64,000 nt of DNA from Scopulibacillus daqui (GTDB lineage Bacteria; Bacillota; Bacilli; Bacillales; Sporolactobacillaceae): contig NZ_JAFBER010000013.1 in assembly GCF_016908855.1 (NCBI RefSeq), positions 1-64,000 of the forward strand. The letters run 5' to 3'. The position numbers and the translations under genes were made by a program. The notes under the pieces are model-generated. The model ran no database searches. It was not told the origin of the DNA and worked only from the letters and a program-made list of their open reading frames with translations. This document shows, one piece after another, positions 53,530-62,652 of the stretch (position 1 is its first letter; each line of letters starts with the position of its first letter).

Positions 53530-55056
53530 ATGATAGTCAAAAAAAATAATACAAGGTTTGTTGTCATAGGCCTTTTACTGGCTGTACTAATGGCGGCTAT
53601 GGATAACACTATTGTAGCGACGGCGATGGGAAGCATTGTTGCTGATTTGGGCGGATTTGACAAGTTTGTCTGGGTCACTTCTGCATACATGGTAGCTGTC
53701 ATGGCCGGAACGCCAATCTTTGGCAAGCTGTCCGATATGTATGGGCGTAAGCGGTTTTTTGTTTTTGGTTTGTTAGTCTTTGCCATCGGTTCTTTTCTAT
53801 GCGGATCTGCAGAAAGCATGATTCAGCTCAGCATTTACCGGGCAATTCAAGGGATTGGCGGCGGTGCGTTAATGCCAATTTCATTTACGATTATTTTTGA
53901 TCTTTTTCCGCCTGAAAAACGCGGAAAAATGACAGGGCTTATTGGAGCAGTATTTGGCATATCGAGTATTTTCGGACCGCTCTTGGGTTCCTATATTACA
54001 GAATATATCAACTGGCACTGGGTATTTTACATCAACCTGCCGATCGGGGTTGTTTCCCTTTGCTTGATTGCTTTCTTCTATAAAGAATCAATGGAGCATA
54101 AAGAACAGAAGATTGATTGGTGGGGTGCGGCTACTCTGGTCGCTGCCATTGTCTGCTTAATGTTTGCACTTGAGTTGGGCGGAAACCAATACGCATGGGA
54201 TTCAGGAGTCATCATCAGTTTATTTGCAGGATTTGCCGTTTTCTTCGCTGCTTTTCTATATATAGAGACAAAAGCGCAAGATCCGATCGTTTCTTTTGAA
54301 ATGTTTAAGAAACGTTTATTTACAACAAGCAACGCGGTCACCTTCTTTTATGGTGCAACATTTATCATCGCAACAGTGTACATTCCGATTTTCGTTCAAG
54401 GGGTATTTGGCGGTACAGCGACAAACTCTGGTTTAATCTTGACGCCAATGATGCTTGGCTCTGTTTTCGGCAGCCAAATCGGCGGTATTTTAGCATCAAA
54501 AACAAGCTATCGTAATATCATGATTTTCTCAGCTGTCTTCTTTGTCGCCGGCGTATTTTTATTAAGTACGCTATCCCCGGATACTGCTCGTTCTATGGTT
54601 ACTATCTATATGGTCATTATGGGATTTGGCGTTGGTTTCTCCTTCTCTACATTAAGCATGGCGGCGATTCATAATTTCGATATGAAACAACGCGGGGCAG
54701 CGACATCTTCAAACTCATTTTTCCGTTCTCTTGGTATGACGCTCGGCATCACGATTTTCGGGATTATTCAGCGAAACTTGTTCTCCGATAAGCTAAAAGA
54801 TGCGTTTTCCGGAATGAAACAGACGGGGGCGCATGGAAATTTCGGAGATTCAAGTGCACTGTTGTCGCCGGAAGCTCGTGAGAAAATCCCAGCTGCTGTT
54901 CTTAATAAAATTACAGAGGCTCTATCTTCTTCTATTGCACAAACATTTATGTGGGCACTTATCCCAGCATTACTTGCTGTTGTGTTCATTCTCTTAATGA
55001 GTCCTGAACGGATTCAAAAGAAAGCAGCTAAAAAACAAAAGACCGAAATGAAGTAA
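53530..55056 (+). CDS. DHA2-family multidrug efflux MFS transporter
   Basis: A 508-residue, 14-helix antiporter. MAAMDNTIVATAMGSIVADL, GKLSDMYGRKRFF (motif A), AIQGIGGGALMPISFTIIFD and GPLLGSYITEYINWHWVFYI (motif C region) are characteristic. It exports hydrophobic or cationic drugs with protons. ATG 53530 follows AAAAGGAG at nine bases. Regulated, by position, by the divergent TetR. Confidence 0.88.
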   Translation: MIVKKNNTRFVVIGLLLAVLMAAMDNTIVATAMGSIVADLGGFDKFVWVTSAYMVAVMAGTPIFGKLSDMYGRKRFFVFGLLVFAIGSFLCGSAESMIQLSIYRAIQGIGGGALMPISFTIIFDLFPPEKRGKMTGLIGAVFGISSIFGPLLGSYITEYINWHWVFYINLPIGVVSLCLIAFFYKESMEHKEQKIDWWGAATLVAAIVCLMFALELGGNQYAWDSGVIISLFAGFAVFFAAFLYIETKAQDPIVSFEMFKKRLFTTSNAVTFFYGATFIIATVYIPIFVQGVFGGTATNSGLILTPMMLGSVFGSQIGGILASKTSYRNIMIFSAVFFVAGVFLLSTLSPDTARSMVTIYMVIMGFGVGFSFSTLSMAAIHNFDMKQRGAATSSNSFFRSLGMTLGITIFGIIQRNLFSDKLKDAFSGMKQTGAHGNFGDSSALLSPEAREKIPAAVLNKITEALSSSIAQTFMWALIPALLAVVFILLMSPERIQKKAAKKQKTEMK

Positions 55057-55116
55057 GTACCAATGTCAACATTTATAGGGCAAGGAAGTAAAACTATCAA
55101 ACTAAAGGCCAGGCAG

Positions 55117-55132
55117 GCATGGTGTACCATGC
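55117..55132. promoter_or_regulatory. inverted repeat before the SDR gene
   Basis: GCATGG-TGTA-CCATGC about 75 bases before the SDR coding frame. It could be an operator; the cognate regulator is unknown. Confidence 0.35.
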
Positions 55133-55205
55133 GTCATAAAGCTAAGTTAAGGGCGGGTTAAGGCGGGGCTGCTTTAATTAAAAAAATTAACTGGAGGGAA
55201 CGGTT

Positions 55206-55931
55206 ATCAATAATACAAAGACTGTACTCATTACCGGCGGCAACAGAGGAATTGGTTTTGAAACGGCTAGGCAATTAGGTGCTAAAGGATATACGGTTTT
55301 GATTGGGGCAAGAGATGAGAAGAAAGGTCAAGAAGCTGCTGCTTTATTGAAAAAGGAAAACATAAATGCTGAAGCTATTGTGTTGGACGTTACGAATGAA
55401 GATACAATTAAGGCCGCAGCGCAACAAATTGATAAGGCATTCGGGTCGCTTAATGTATTAATTAATAATGCAGGTATAAATGTGGATAACGGAAAATCTC
55501 CAAGCCAATTGGCATTGGATGAATTACAAAAGACATTCGAAACAAATGTTTTCGGCACGTTCGCTGTTACAAAAGCGCTGCTGCCTTTAATTAAAAAATC
55601 ATCTTCTGGCAGAATCGTGAACTTATCAAGCAGTTTAGGTTCTTTGACCTTAAACAGTGATCCAGAGTCCGGTTTCTTTAACTACATTGCGCTTGCTTAC
55701 ATGAGTTCGAAAGCAGCGGTTAATGCTTTAACCATTTTGTTTGCCAAAGAACTTAAAGATTTTCCTATTAAAGTTAATTCCGCCGATCCCGGCTATACAG
55801 CTACTGATTTAACCGGGTACGTGGGTCATCCAGTAGCAGAAGGCGCCTCCATTGTCGTACACCTTGCCACACTTACAGAAGATGGACCAACCGGCGGCTT
55901 TTTTGACAAAAATGGTATTGTGCCTTGGTAA
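55206..55931 (+). CDS. short-chain dehydrogenase lacking a canonical start codon
   Basis: About 241 residues. The Rossmann start NNTKTVLITGGNRGIGFETA is fully in frame, and the rest is sound: NNAGINVDNG, NLSSSLGSLT, catalytic Tyr-Lys in AYMSSKAAVNALTILF, NSADPGYTATDL. But the codon where ATG is expected (eight bases after GGAGGG) is ATC at 55206, and no ATG/GTG/TTG lies before the fold. The first in-frame TTG is at 55299, which would remove the cofactor-binding loop. It is either started from ATC at low rate or silenced by a start-codon mutation. Confidence 0.7.
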   Translation: MNNTKTVLITGGNRGIGFETARQLGAKGYTVLIGARDEKKGQEAAALLKKENINAEAIVLDVTNEDTIKAAAQQIDKAFGSLNVLINNAGINVDNGKSPSQLALDELQKTFETNVFGTFAVTKALLPLIKKSSSGRIVNLSSSLGSLTLNSDPESGFFNYIALAYMSSKAAVNALTILFAKELKDFPIKVNSADPGYTATDLTGYVGHPVAEGASIVVHLATLTEDGPTGGFFDKNGIVPW

Positions 55932-56135
55932 ATCACAGACTAAATTGAGTCATTCATTAGCCGAATACTCGATTTAAATGAAAAATTTGGGACATTCGCA
56001 TTTTTAATAAAAATGCAGCTTCCACCTGCTTATTGTAAACAATTCGATGCCATATTTCAACAGGGCTTAATCCTATTAGGGATCATGATTTAAACAAAGG
56101 GTTAAGACAATATAAAAAAGAAAGGGGTTATTTCA

Positions 56136-57746
56136 ATGACTGCATCTATAATCTATGAACGCAATGTTCCTATTCCTATGAGGGATGGAAATGTGATCTA
56201 TGCTAATGTGTATCGTCCAGTGAATGATGGTCCACATCCAGTTTTAATGACTTTTGGCCCCTATGGCAAAGATCTCTCCTTAGCGCAGCGAAATCTCGAG
56301 CACTTTAACGAGCTTGGCGGCGGGCCGTTCCTTAATTGGGAAACCCCGAATCCAGAGGATTGGGTGCCCCGCGGCTATGCGGTTGTGCGTGTAGATTCTC
56401 GCGGATCAGGAGCTTCACCTGGAATAATGAGTGTTTTCTCCGAAAGACAGGCTCAAGACTACTATGATGCCATTGAATGGGCTGGCGTTCAGCCATGGAG
56501 TACTGGCAAGGTCGGCCTGTTAGGCATTTCCTATTACGCGATGTCGATGTGGGCGGTAGCCGCTTTACAACCGCCGCACCTGACCGCCATGATGCCTTGG
56601 GAGGGAGCAGCGGATATCTATCGCGATTTTATGCGGCATGGGGGTATCTTTAACGCCGGCTTCCCGCGGTTTTGGTCAAAGAACTTACAGACCATTCAAT
56701 ATGGGGCAGATGGCTCCGTCAGTGAAGAGGAACGAAAGGAAGCATTCGTCCACCCGGCAGAGTCTGCTCTCGCGCATCCGTTCGATGATGAATTCTATCG
56801 TCAGTGGCTTCCGGACTTGTCCAAGATTAAAGTGCCTTTCGTCTCAGTTGGAAACTGGGGGAATCTCCTATTGCATCTACGCGGAAATACAGAAGCCTAT
56901 ATGCGCGCGTCTTCACCTCACAAATGGCTGCGGATTATTGTCGGGGATCATTTGATGCCATTTTACTCTGATGAAGCACAACGGATGCAGGAACGGTTCT
57001 TCGGCTATTGGCTAAAAGGCGAGGACACAGGATGGATGGAGGAGCCGCCGGTGCGTCTCGCCATTCGCCGAGGCAATAGTGTTTCTATGCGTGACGAAAC
57101 AGCCTGGCCTCTGCCGGATACCCAATGGACACGATACTATCTGGATGCAGAAAGCCAAAGTATCTCAACAACAGCCCCTTCCGCTTCATCCGAGTTCAGC
57201 TATCAAGCGCCTGAGGGAGGAGTCAGCTTTAGCACTGAACCATTTAGTGAAGCGACTGAGATTACTGGCCCAGTGTCGCTGCGTCTATGGGTTTCAGCCT
57301 CCTGTGAGGATATGGACCTCTTTGTTCGTATTCGCAACCTTGATCCAGATGGCAATGACGTCTGGGGCATCGGTCCTACCGGTAAACCGACCTTTTTGGC
57401 ACAAGGATGGTTACGTGTTTCGCACCGCAAGCTGGATCCAGAGCGGACGCTCCCATATCGGCCGTTTCATGCTCATGATGAAGAGCAATTGCTTCAGCCA
57501 GGTGAAGTTGTACCTGTAGATGTAGAGATTTGGCCAACCAGTATCGTATTTGAGGCCGGCCACCGCCTTGTACTGGAAATCAGTGCAAAGGAGGACCCGG
57601 CAGCTTCCAGTATTAAGGATGACCCTCTCGATCGGCCATCGTCACGATTTACCGGTCAGAACACCCTGCATACAGGCGGCAGCTATGATTCGTTCCTGTT
57701 GTTGCCGGTCATTCCGAAACGTCCTTCTGAGAACAAGGGACTTTAA
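56136..57746 (+). CDS. CocE/NonD family alpha/beta hydrolase (X-Pro dipeptidyl-peptidase S15-like)
   Basis: A 536-residue hydrolase: an alpha/beta core with nucleophile Ser in GLLGISYYAMSMWAVAAL (about 132), YAVVRVDSRGSGASPG, and the catalytic His probably in VGDHLMPF. A C-terminal jelly-roll domain (about 330-530; TEITGPVSLRLWVSASCEDM, GHRLVLEIS) follows. Family members cleave esters and amides, such as cocaine esterase or acylases. RBS AAAGAAAGGGG precedes ATG 56136. It sits between an SDR and a DHA2 pump; natural substrate unknown. Confidence 0.85.
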   Translation: MTASIIYERNVPIPMRDGNVIYANVYRPVNDGPHPVLMTFGPYGKDLSLAQRNLEHFNELGGGPFLNWETPNPEDWVPRGYAVVRVDSRGSGASPGIMSVFSERQAQDYYDAIEWAGVQPWSTGKVGLLGISYYAMSMWAVAALQPPHLTAMMPWEGAADIYRDFMRHGGIFNAGFPRFWSKNLQTIQYGADGSVSEEERKEAFVHPAESALAHPFDDEFYRQWLPDLSKIKVPFVSVGNWGNLLLHLRGNTEAYMRASSPHKWLRIIVGDHLMPFYSDEAQRMQERFFGYWLKGEDTGWMEEPPVRLAIRRGNSVSMRDETAWPLPDTQWTRYYLDAESQSISTTAPSASSEFSYQAPEGGVSFSTEPFSEATEITGPVSLRLWVSASCEDMDLFVRIRNLDPDGNDVWGIGPTGKPTFLAQGWLRVSHRKLDPERTLPYRPFHAHDEEQLLQPGEVVPVDVEIWPTSIVFEAGHRLVLEISAKEDPAASSIKDDPLDRPSSRFTGQNTLHTGGSYDSFLLLPVIPKRPSENKGL

Positions 57747-57771
57747 ATGGAAATCAAAATAAATCTGATAG

Positions 57772-57808
57772 AGATTCCTGGCGAATGCCAGGAATCTTCC
57801 ATTTTGCA
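57772..57808 (+). terminator. terminator after the CocE-type gene
   Basis: Stem AGATTCCTGGC / GCCAGGAATCT with a four-base loop, then TCCATTTTGC. Confidence 0.7.
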
Positions 57809-57838
57809 ATCTTTTATTAAGAAGAGGAGGAACCTGAA

Positions 57839-59299
57839 ATGGAACAGGTACAAACAAAACAAGATGTTAACAGAATACCGATTGTCGCTGTACTGATACT
57901 TGGGGGATTTGTGGCTCTTTTGAATCAAACGCTGCTAAATACTGCGATACCGAAGATTATGGATGATCTCGAGATTTCGGCGAATACCTCGCAATGGTTG
58001 TCCACCGGCTTTATGTTGGTGAATGGCATCATGATTCCGATAAGTGCTTTATTAATTAATAGATTTACAACACGGCAGCTGTTTTTTACCGCAATGAGCT
58101 TCTTTGCACTTGGGACATTGATTGCTGCGTTTGCGCAAAACTTCACATTTTTATTGACAGGCAGGCTTGTTCAGGCCTGCGGTGCGGGAATTATGATGCC
58201 GCTTATGCAAACCGTCATGTTTATGATTTTTCCAAAGGAAAAGCGCGGAGCTGCAATGGGAATGGTCGGTCTTGCAATTGCTTTTGCCCCGGCCATCGGT
58301 CCGACACTTTCCGGCTGGATCGTTGAACATTATTCGTGGCGCTTGTTGTTTTATGTCATTTTGCCGTTTGTGCTGATTGATATCATTATTGGTATTTTTG
58401 TCTTGAAAAATGTGACGAAGCAAACTTTCCCGAAAATCGATTTCATCTCAATTATACTGTCATCAATTGGTTTTGGCGGATTTTTGTACGGATTTAGCAG
58501 TGCGGGGAATAACGGTTGGGACAGCGCCGAAGTCATTATGTCTTTAATCATAAGCATGGTTGCTCTTGGACTCTTTGTCTGGCGGCAGTTAGTTGCGGAA
58601 AAGCCGATGCTTGATTTTAGGGTCTTTACACACGGAACATTTGCTGTAACGACACTGCTTACAATGATCGTTTCAATGGCCATGTTAAGTGCAGAACTGT
58701 TGCTGCCGCTTTATATGCAAAATATGCGTGACTTCACTGCATTAGAGTCCGGGATGATGCTTTTACCCGGTGCCATTGTGATGGGCATAACGTCACCGAT
58801 AGCTGGAAGAGTATTCGATAAAATCGGAGCCAGATGGCTGAGCATCATTGGGCTGACCATTGTCGCTATTACGACATTTTTGTTCACAAATCTGGACGCT
58901 TCAATGTCTTACACGTATATATTGCTCATCTATGCGGTCCGTATGTTTGGTCTGGCCATAGTTATGATGCCTGTGACAACAGCGGGATTAAACCAATTGC
59001 CGGAACATTTAATTTCACATGGAACGGCGATGAACAATACGATGCGTACGGTGTCAGGTTCAATTGGTACCGCACTGCTTGTCACCATTATGACAAATAG
59101 TGCACAAAACTATCATCAAGATATGTCAGCATTTAAAGGAATGGCACTTGAAGAAGCGAAACATCAAATGGCGGCAAATGCGATGATCCATGGGATTAAT
59201 GTGGCCTTTATGGTCGCTTCTGGCATAGCCTGCTTAGGATTAGTAGTGTCGTTCTTTATTAAACAAAAAGATGTCTCTGAAAATAAATCCAACGTATAA
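57839..59299 (+). CDS. DHA2-family efflux MFS transporter (LmrB/EmrB type)
   Basis: A 486-residue, 14-helix transporter: LNQTLLNTAIPKIMDDLEIS, WLSTGFMLVNGIMIPISALL, RLVQACGAGIMMPLMQTVMF, GPTLSGWIVEHYSWRLLFYV. The pattern resembles B. subtilis LmrB-like pumps for lincosamides and similar drugs. RBS AAGAGGAGG precedes ATG 57839. It follows the hydrolase terminator, so it likely has its own promoter or depends on readthrough. Confidence 0.86.
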   Translation: MEQVQTKQDVNRIPIVAVLILGGFVALLNQTLLNTAIPKIMDDLEISANTSQWLSTGFMLVNGIMIPISALLINRFTTRQLFFTAMSFFALGTLIAAFAQNFTFLLTGRLVQACGAGIMMPLMQTVMFMIFPKEKRGAAMGMVGLAIAFAPAIGPTLSGWIVEHYSWRLLFYVILPFVLIDIIIGIFVLKNVTKQTFPKIDFISIILSSIGFGGFLYGFSSAGNNGWDSAEVIMSLIISMVALGLFVWRQLVAEKPMLDFRVFTHGTFAVTTLLTMIVSMAMLSAELLLPLYMQNMRDFTALESGMMLLPGAIVMGITSPIAGRVFDKIGARWLSIIGLTIVAITTFLFTNLDASMSYTYILLIYAVRMFGLAIVMMPVTTAGLNQLPEHLISHGTAMNNTMRTVSGSIGTALLVTIMTNSAQNYHQDMSAFKGMALEEAKHQMAANAMIHGINVAFMVASGIACLGLVVSFFIKQKDVSENKSNV

Positions 59300-59303
59300 C
59301 TCA

Positions 59304-59345
59304 TTAAAGGCTGGGGTATAGTTAACGTTTTCCCTGGCCTTTAAA
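59304..59345 (+). terminator. terminator-like hairpin after the DHA2 gene
   Basis: TTAAAGGCTGGG / CCCTGGCCTTTAA with a long loop. The T tract is weak. Confidence 0.5.
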
Positions 59346-59758
59346 TATTATAAACAAGAAAAGAGGGTTTCCCGTTAATGATCGTGTTTATCCTAAGCAA
59401 ACATAACATAGAAAAGTGTGAATAAATGGATCCTTGGCATGTCCAGAAATGACTTTGTTAGTTTCCTTATCAACGTTATAAAAGTTTCTATGAAATGGAA
59501 GGAGTCAGGTTATCATTGTGGTTTGACACAATTGATCGACCGCTTTTATCTCCATTGATTTGATCAAATCCTTTAAAAAGCCGGGAATCGAATAAAACAG
59601 GGTACCCAAGCAAAGCATTATCAATCGGCTTGCTGATTGTCAACTTTGAGAATCAGCATCGGGGCTTTCTCGTAAATCATTTAAATATTGTATATGCAGA
59701 TGTTTACTCATTATTTATAATTGTATTCAATATGATTAACATTGGAAGGTGAATCAAA
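59346..59758. other. intergenic region before tiny membrane ORFs
   Basis: About 410 bases, no gene seen. The AT-rich right end (about 59690-59745) may hold the promoter of the small ORFs. Confidence 0.35.
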
Positions 59759-59845
59759 ATGAAACAAGAATCTCCAATTAAAGGTATACTTTACGCGATG
59801 ATAACCGCTGCTATCATGACATTTTCTAATTACTTAACAGGGTAA
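59759..59845 (+). CDS. tiny membrane peptide 1
   Basis: 28 residues: MKQESPIKGILYAMITAAIM followed by TFSNYLTG. One short hydrophobic helix. GGAAGGTG lies before ATG 59759. First of four tiny hydrophobic frames that end at a terminator near 60380. No family recognised. Confidence 0.45.
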   Translation: MKQESPIKGILYAMITAAIMTFSNYLTG

Positions 59846-59862
59846 AAGATGGCAAGCGTTTA

Positions 59863-59967
59863 ATGATCTTCTTTATCATTGCTCTTATTGTGATGCTCAT
59901 CGTTATGTATATTATTTATAGAAAGCAAGGAAAAGCGCAATCAGATGACAGGTGGTATATCCTATGA
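59863..59967 (+). CDS. tiny membrane peptide 2
   Basis: 34 residues: one strong N-terminal helix (MIFFIIALIVMLIVMYIIY) and a charged tail RKQGKAQSDDRWYIL. The ribosome site is weak. Its stop overlaps the start of the next frame (ATGA), suggesting translational coupling. Confidence 0.45.
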   Translation: MIFFIIALIVMLIVMYIIYRKQGKAQSDDRWYIL

Positions 59968-60104
59968 AAATAACTGGAAAATTAACACAACTATGGTTGA
60001 GAGTACCAAGAAAATTAAAATTACTGGTTTTGGATTTCATTGTATTAGCTGGCGTTATTATGATAGTTTACAGTCTTTATGCTGCTATAACAACAATTCT
60101 CTGA
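59964..60104 (+). CDS. tiny membrane peptide 3
   Basis: 46 residues: a basic amphipathic start (MKITGKLTQLWLRVPRKLKL) and one membrane helix (VLDFIVLAGVIMIVYSLYAA). AGGTGG lies nine bases upstream of ATG 59964. The overlap with peptide 2 supports a real unit. Confidence 0.5.
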   Translation: MKITGKLTQLWLRVPRKLKLLVLDFIVLAGVIMIVYSLYAAITTIL

Positions 60105-60163
60105 TATATCATTAAATTCGATTATTTTAAACCCTATTAAATGGATTTTACATCGCTGCATTA

Positions 60164-60304
60164 ATGGCAGCAGTCTTATTTTCAGGCCTTGGATTTACTC
60201 ATAGTGATCGTGCGGCAGATTCGGTGTCCTTGTTTTTGCATTCACTATTTTTTGTACCGCTACAATTAGGGTTGCCTAGTCTTGGAGACTTTTTAAATGA
60301 ATGA
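60164..60304 (+). CDS. tiny membrane peptide 4 or fragment
   Basis: 46 residues from ATG 60164: MAAVLFSGLGFTHSDRAADS and SVSLFLHSLFFVPLQLG with hydrophobic segments. The frame is open a few codons upstream and there is no ribosome site, so it could be the tail of a frameshifted larger protein starting with peptide 3. Confidence 0.3.
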   Translation: MAAVLFSGLGFTHSDRAADSVSLFLHSLFFVPLQLGLPSLGDFLNE

Positions 60305-60344
60305 TATGGCAATTGAGAGAATAATAAATCCAAATGTAAATATG

Positions 60345-60381
60345 AAACCAGTACCGAAAAAAAGAGGTACTGGTTTTTCTG
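60345..60381 (+). terminator. rho-independent terminator closing the tiny-ORF unit
   Basis: Stem AAACCAGTACC / GGTACTGGTTT followed by TTTCTGCG. Confidence 0.8.
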
Positions 60382-60518
60382 CGAATTAGCATGATGATTA
60401 TGTTCGCGATGGGACACACCAAGCAAAGCTTATACAGGATACGGTTTCCCATAGTTTTCAACTGCCGGAAACGACTGTGGATATGACTGTTTTTGCGAAG
60501 GAGAGGCTCCCTCATTAT

Positions 60519-61085
60519 TTATACAGTTTTCATCATGTTATTTAAAACGTGATAGACCAATGGGAAGGTAATAAATCCATCGTCTTCTAGAAAATGGCCG
60601 CCCTTTTCAACAGGATGAAATGATGCCTTTAATTGCTTTGCTAAATTTTGACTTAATTGAAAAGGAACAATATCGTCATCCTTTGCGGCAATAACAGCAC
60701 GGCCATTAGTTGCAGAAATTATTTTTTTATCATCCACTTTTTTTACTGTAAAAGGGTTTAGTGAAGGTAAGGATGATAATGGTTCAGAAAAGCCAGAAAC
60801 TAGAATAAAGCCTCCAAACCTTGGCAAAGGATCTAATTGTTCCAGATAGTTTAATAGTGTGATAGATCCTAAGCTATGTGTGACAAAATAAGTGTTGTGA
60901 TCTAATGTTTCTATTCTATTGGCTAAAGTTTTCAACCATTCTTCTTTCTTGGGGTCAGACGAATTTGGCATGTGAAGCACCGAAGCTTGATGGTCATCTG
61001 CTATTAATTTTTCTTTTAACCACCGGAACCAATGATTGGCTGGCGAAGCTCCGTATCCATGGATAATATATACTTGTTTTTCCAT
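60519..61085 (-). CDS. alpha/beta hydrolase of the YdeN/RBBP9 type
   Basis: A 188-residue serine hydrolase: HGYGASPANHWFRWLKEKL at the start, nucleophile Ser in FVTHSLGSITLLNY (about 71), catalytic Asp in AAKDDDIVPF (about 134) and His in EKGGHFLEDDGF (about 162). This matches B. subtilis YdeN, whose physiological substrate is unknown. The start codon ATG 61085 has AGAGAGGGCG upstream. Monocistronic. Confidence 0.87.
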   Translation of the reverse strand: MEKQVYIIHGYGASPANHWFRWLKEKLIADDHQASVLHMPNSSDPKKEEWLKTLANRIETLDHNTYFVTHSLGSITLLNYLEQLDPLPRFGGFILVSGFSEPLSSLPSLNPFTVKKVDDKKIISATNGRAVIAAKDDDIVPFQLSQNLAKQLKASFHPVEKGGHFLEDDGFITFPLVYHVLNNMMKTV

Positions 61086-61492
61086 TGCTCATCGCCCTCT
61101 CTTTTTAAAGATACAAAAACAGTATATCACTGACCAAAACGAATATGGCATGAGAAAAGCTCAAGAAATCTGCAATTTGCGAATTGAAGGAAAAACAAGA
61201 CTTAGATGAATGACTTTAACTACCCCTGTATAACATCCTTTAGACCCGGCAAACCCTTTTTATCCTGTATAGAGGTATGAAAATTGATTGTATACATATA
61301 GGACTCCTTTCTAAATATGGAAAAATACGACTTAAGGTCTATGATAATAGATTGTCAGTTGATTAATAAACATTGTGTGCATTATAATTTTATCAAGTGT
61401 TATAAATGACCTTTAATAACAATTTTCATTATTTTGTTAACTGATGAACAAATGAAAACAAAGTGTCAATTAATAACAAAAGGAGTATTTTT
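61086..61492. other. intergenic region with TetR promoter
   Basis: About 400 bases with no gene. The promoter at 61359-61388 is the only clear feature. Confidence 0.45.
61359..61388 (+). promoter_or_regulatory. sigma-A-type promoter of the TetR gene
   Basis: TTGATT, 18-base spacer, TATAAT. The leader would be about 100 bases to ATG 61493. Confidence 0.6.
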
Positions 61493-62080
61493 ATGTCTAA
61501 AAAAGAAGATCGCCGTATTCGAAAATCAAAACAAAGTATTGAAAGGGCTATTATTGAACTTATTGATGAAAAAGGATTTGAAGATATTGGCGTTAATGAC
61601 ATTGCTGAAAGGGCGGATATTAGCAGAGGAACATTTTATTTGCATTACCAGGATAAATTTGAACTTTTTGAAAGGTTGGTAGACAAAATATTAAATGAAC
61701 TTATTTCGGCTATTGAACTATCTAATGACAAATCAAGAAATGGAACAATGGACAAAGAACGATATATTCGTTATTTTGAACATTTCCAGAAACATTCTCG
61801 CTTCTATAAAGCGATGTTTAGTTATAAAGGAGAGGCTTATTTTTATAATCGTTTTATAGACGTGTTAAAGAAACACTTTTATCATGAGATTAAAGAATTA
61901 AAAATTAGTGAAGAACAATTAAAAGTGGATAAGGACTTTCTGATTCATTTTACCGTTTATGCCTATTTCGGTGTCGTGAAATATTGGTTATCAAATGACA
62001 TGTCAGATTCAGCCGAAAGCATGGGAGAGCAATTAAATACCTTGTTATGCTCCTTTTCAAGGAATATTTATTCTGAATAA
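61493..62080 (+). CDS. TetR-family regulator (TetR_C_8 type)
   Basis: 195 residues. The DNA-binding part KQSIERAIIELIDEKGFEDI, GVNDIAERADISRGTFYLHY, QDKFELFE is closely related in style to the regulator at 52611-53207 (xxFYLHYxDKxELF). ATG 61493 is seven bases after AAAGGAG; the frame back to 61463 has no site. Its neighbour targets are two broken transporters, so it may be an orphan left after loss of the genes it controlled. Confidence 0.85.
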   Translation: MSKKEDRRIRKSKQSIERAIIELIDEKGFEDIGVNDIAERADISRGTFYLHYQDKFELFERLVDKILNELISAIELSNDKSRNGTMDKERYIRYFEHFQKHSRFYKAMFSYKGEAYFYNRFIDVLKKHFYHEIKELKISEEQLKVDKDFLIHFTVYAYFGVVKYWLSNDMSDSAESMGEQLNTLLCSFSRNIYSE

Positions 62081-62138
62081 CAATTAACTGTTGTATTCTA
62101 TAAAAAATGATAGATATTGAATGATAATGAGTGAAAAA

Positions 62139-62172
62139 TGGCCTCTGAGGCGGGCGGGTCATCAGAGGCCAT
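62139..62172. terminator. bidirectional terminator, duplicated element copy B
   Basis: Stem ATGGCCTCTGA / TCAGAGGCCAT between convergent genes. Its loop (GGCGGGCGGGTCA) resembles that of copy A at 47644 (AGCGGGCGGTACA). Confidence 0.75.
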
Positions 62173-62209
62173 TTCGATAGATTTATTCAAATCGTTTCCT
62201 GTCTTCATC

Positions 62210-62557
62210 TTACTTCTTCCGTTCCAATTCCGAAATCATTGTTTGATATTTCTTCTCAGACAGTGGGTAGAAACATATGATGATAATTGAGATCAAAATA
62301 AAAATCCCTGGAATCAAAGCATTCATGTTGCGTATGGCATGAAGTGATGAGAGGCTCTGATGGGCACCAGCAACGTAGCCGGCCCACCCTAAGTAAAATG
62401 CCGAAAACGAACCGGCAATAGCTGCGCCTAATTTATTAATAAAGCTCATACTGGAAACAACTGCGCCGTCCGCCCGAACGCCGGTTTTCCATTCAGCGTA
62501 GTCGACGCAATCGGCCAGCATCCCCAAGCCAGTGTATTTAAAGGGGTCCAACTCCAT
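62210..62557 (-). pseudogene. C-terminal fragment of a GPH-family sugar:cation symporter
   Basis: 115 residues of an MFS glycoside-pentoside-hexuronide transporter: the family motif [40 protein letters not shown], and a final helix pair ending [18 protein letters not shown]. Full-length members have about 450 residues; the N-terminal three quarters are missing. An ATG at 62557 exists but no ribosome site was seen. The tail is duplicated, in degraded form, at 47.7 kb. Confidence 0.8.
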
Positions 62558-62652
62558 ATATCCTCATCTGCCTTTTTCGTCCTTTAAAGCTTTATAAGTA
62601 CTATTTACTTTTTTGGATCTACTTCTTTTTGTTAGATAGAAACTTAGAGTAA

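Noticed and set aside
57079-57519. 146-residue ORF on plus inside the CocE-type gene
   Set aside because: Alternative frame of a strongly supported hydrolase; composition rich in rare residues and no site.
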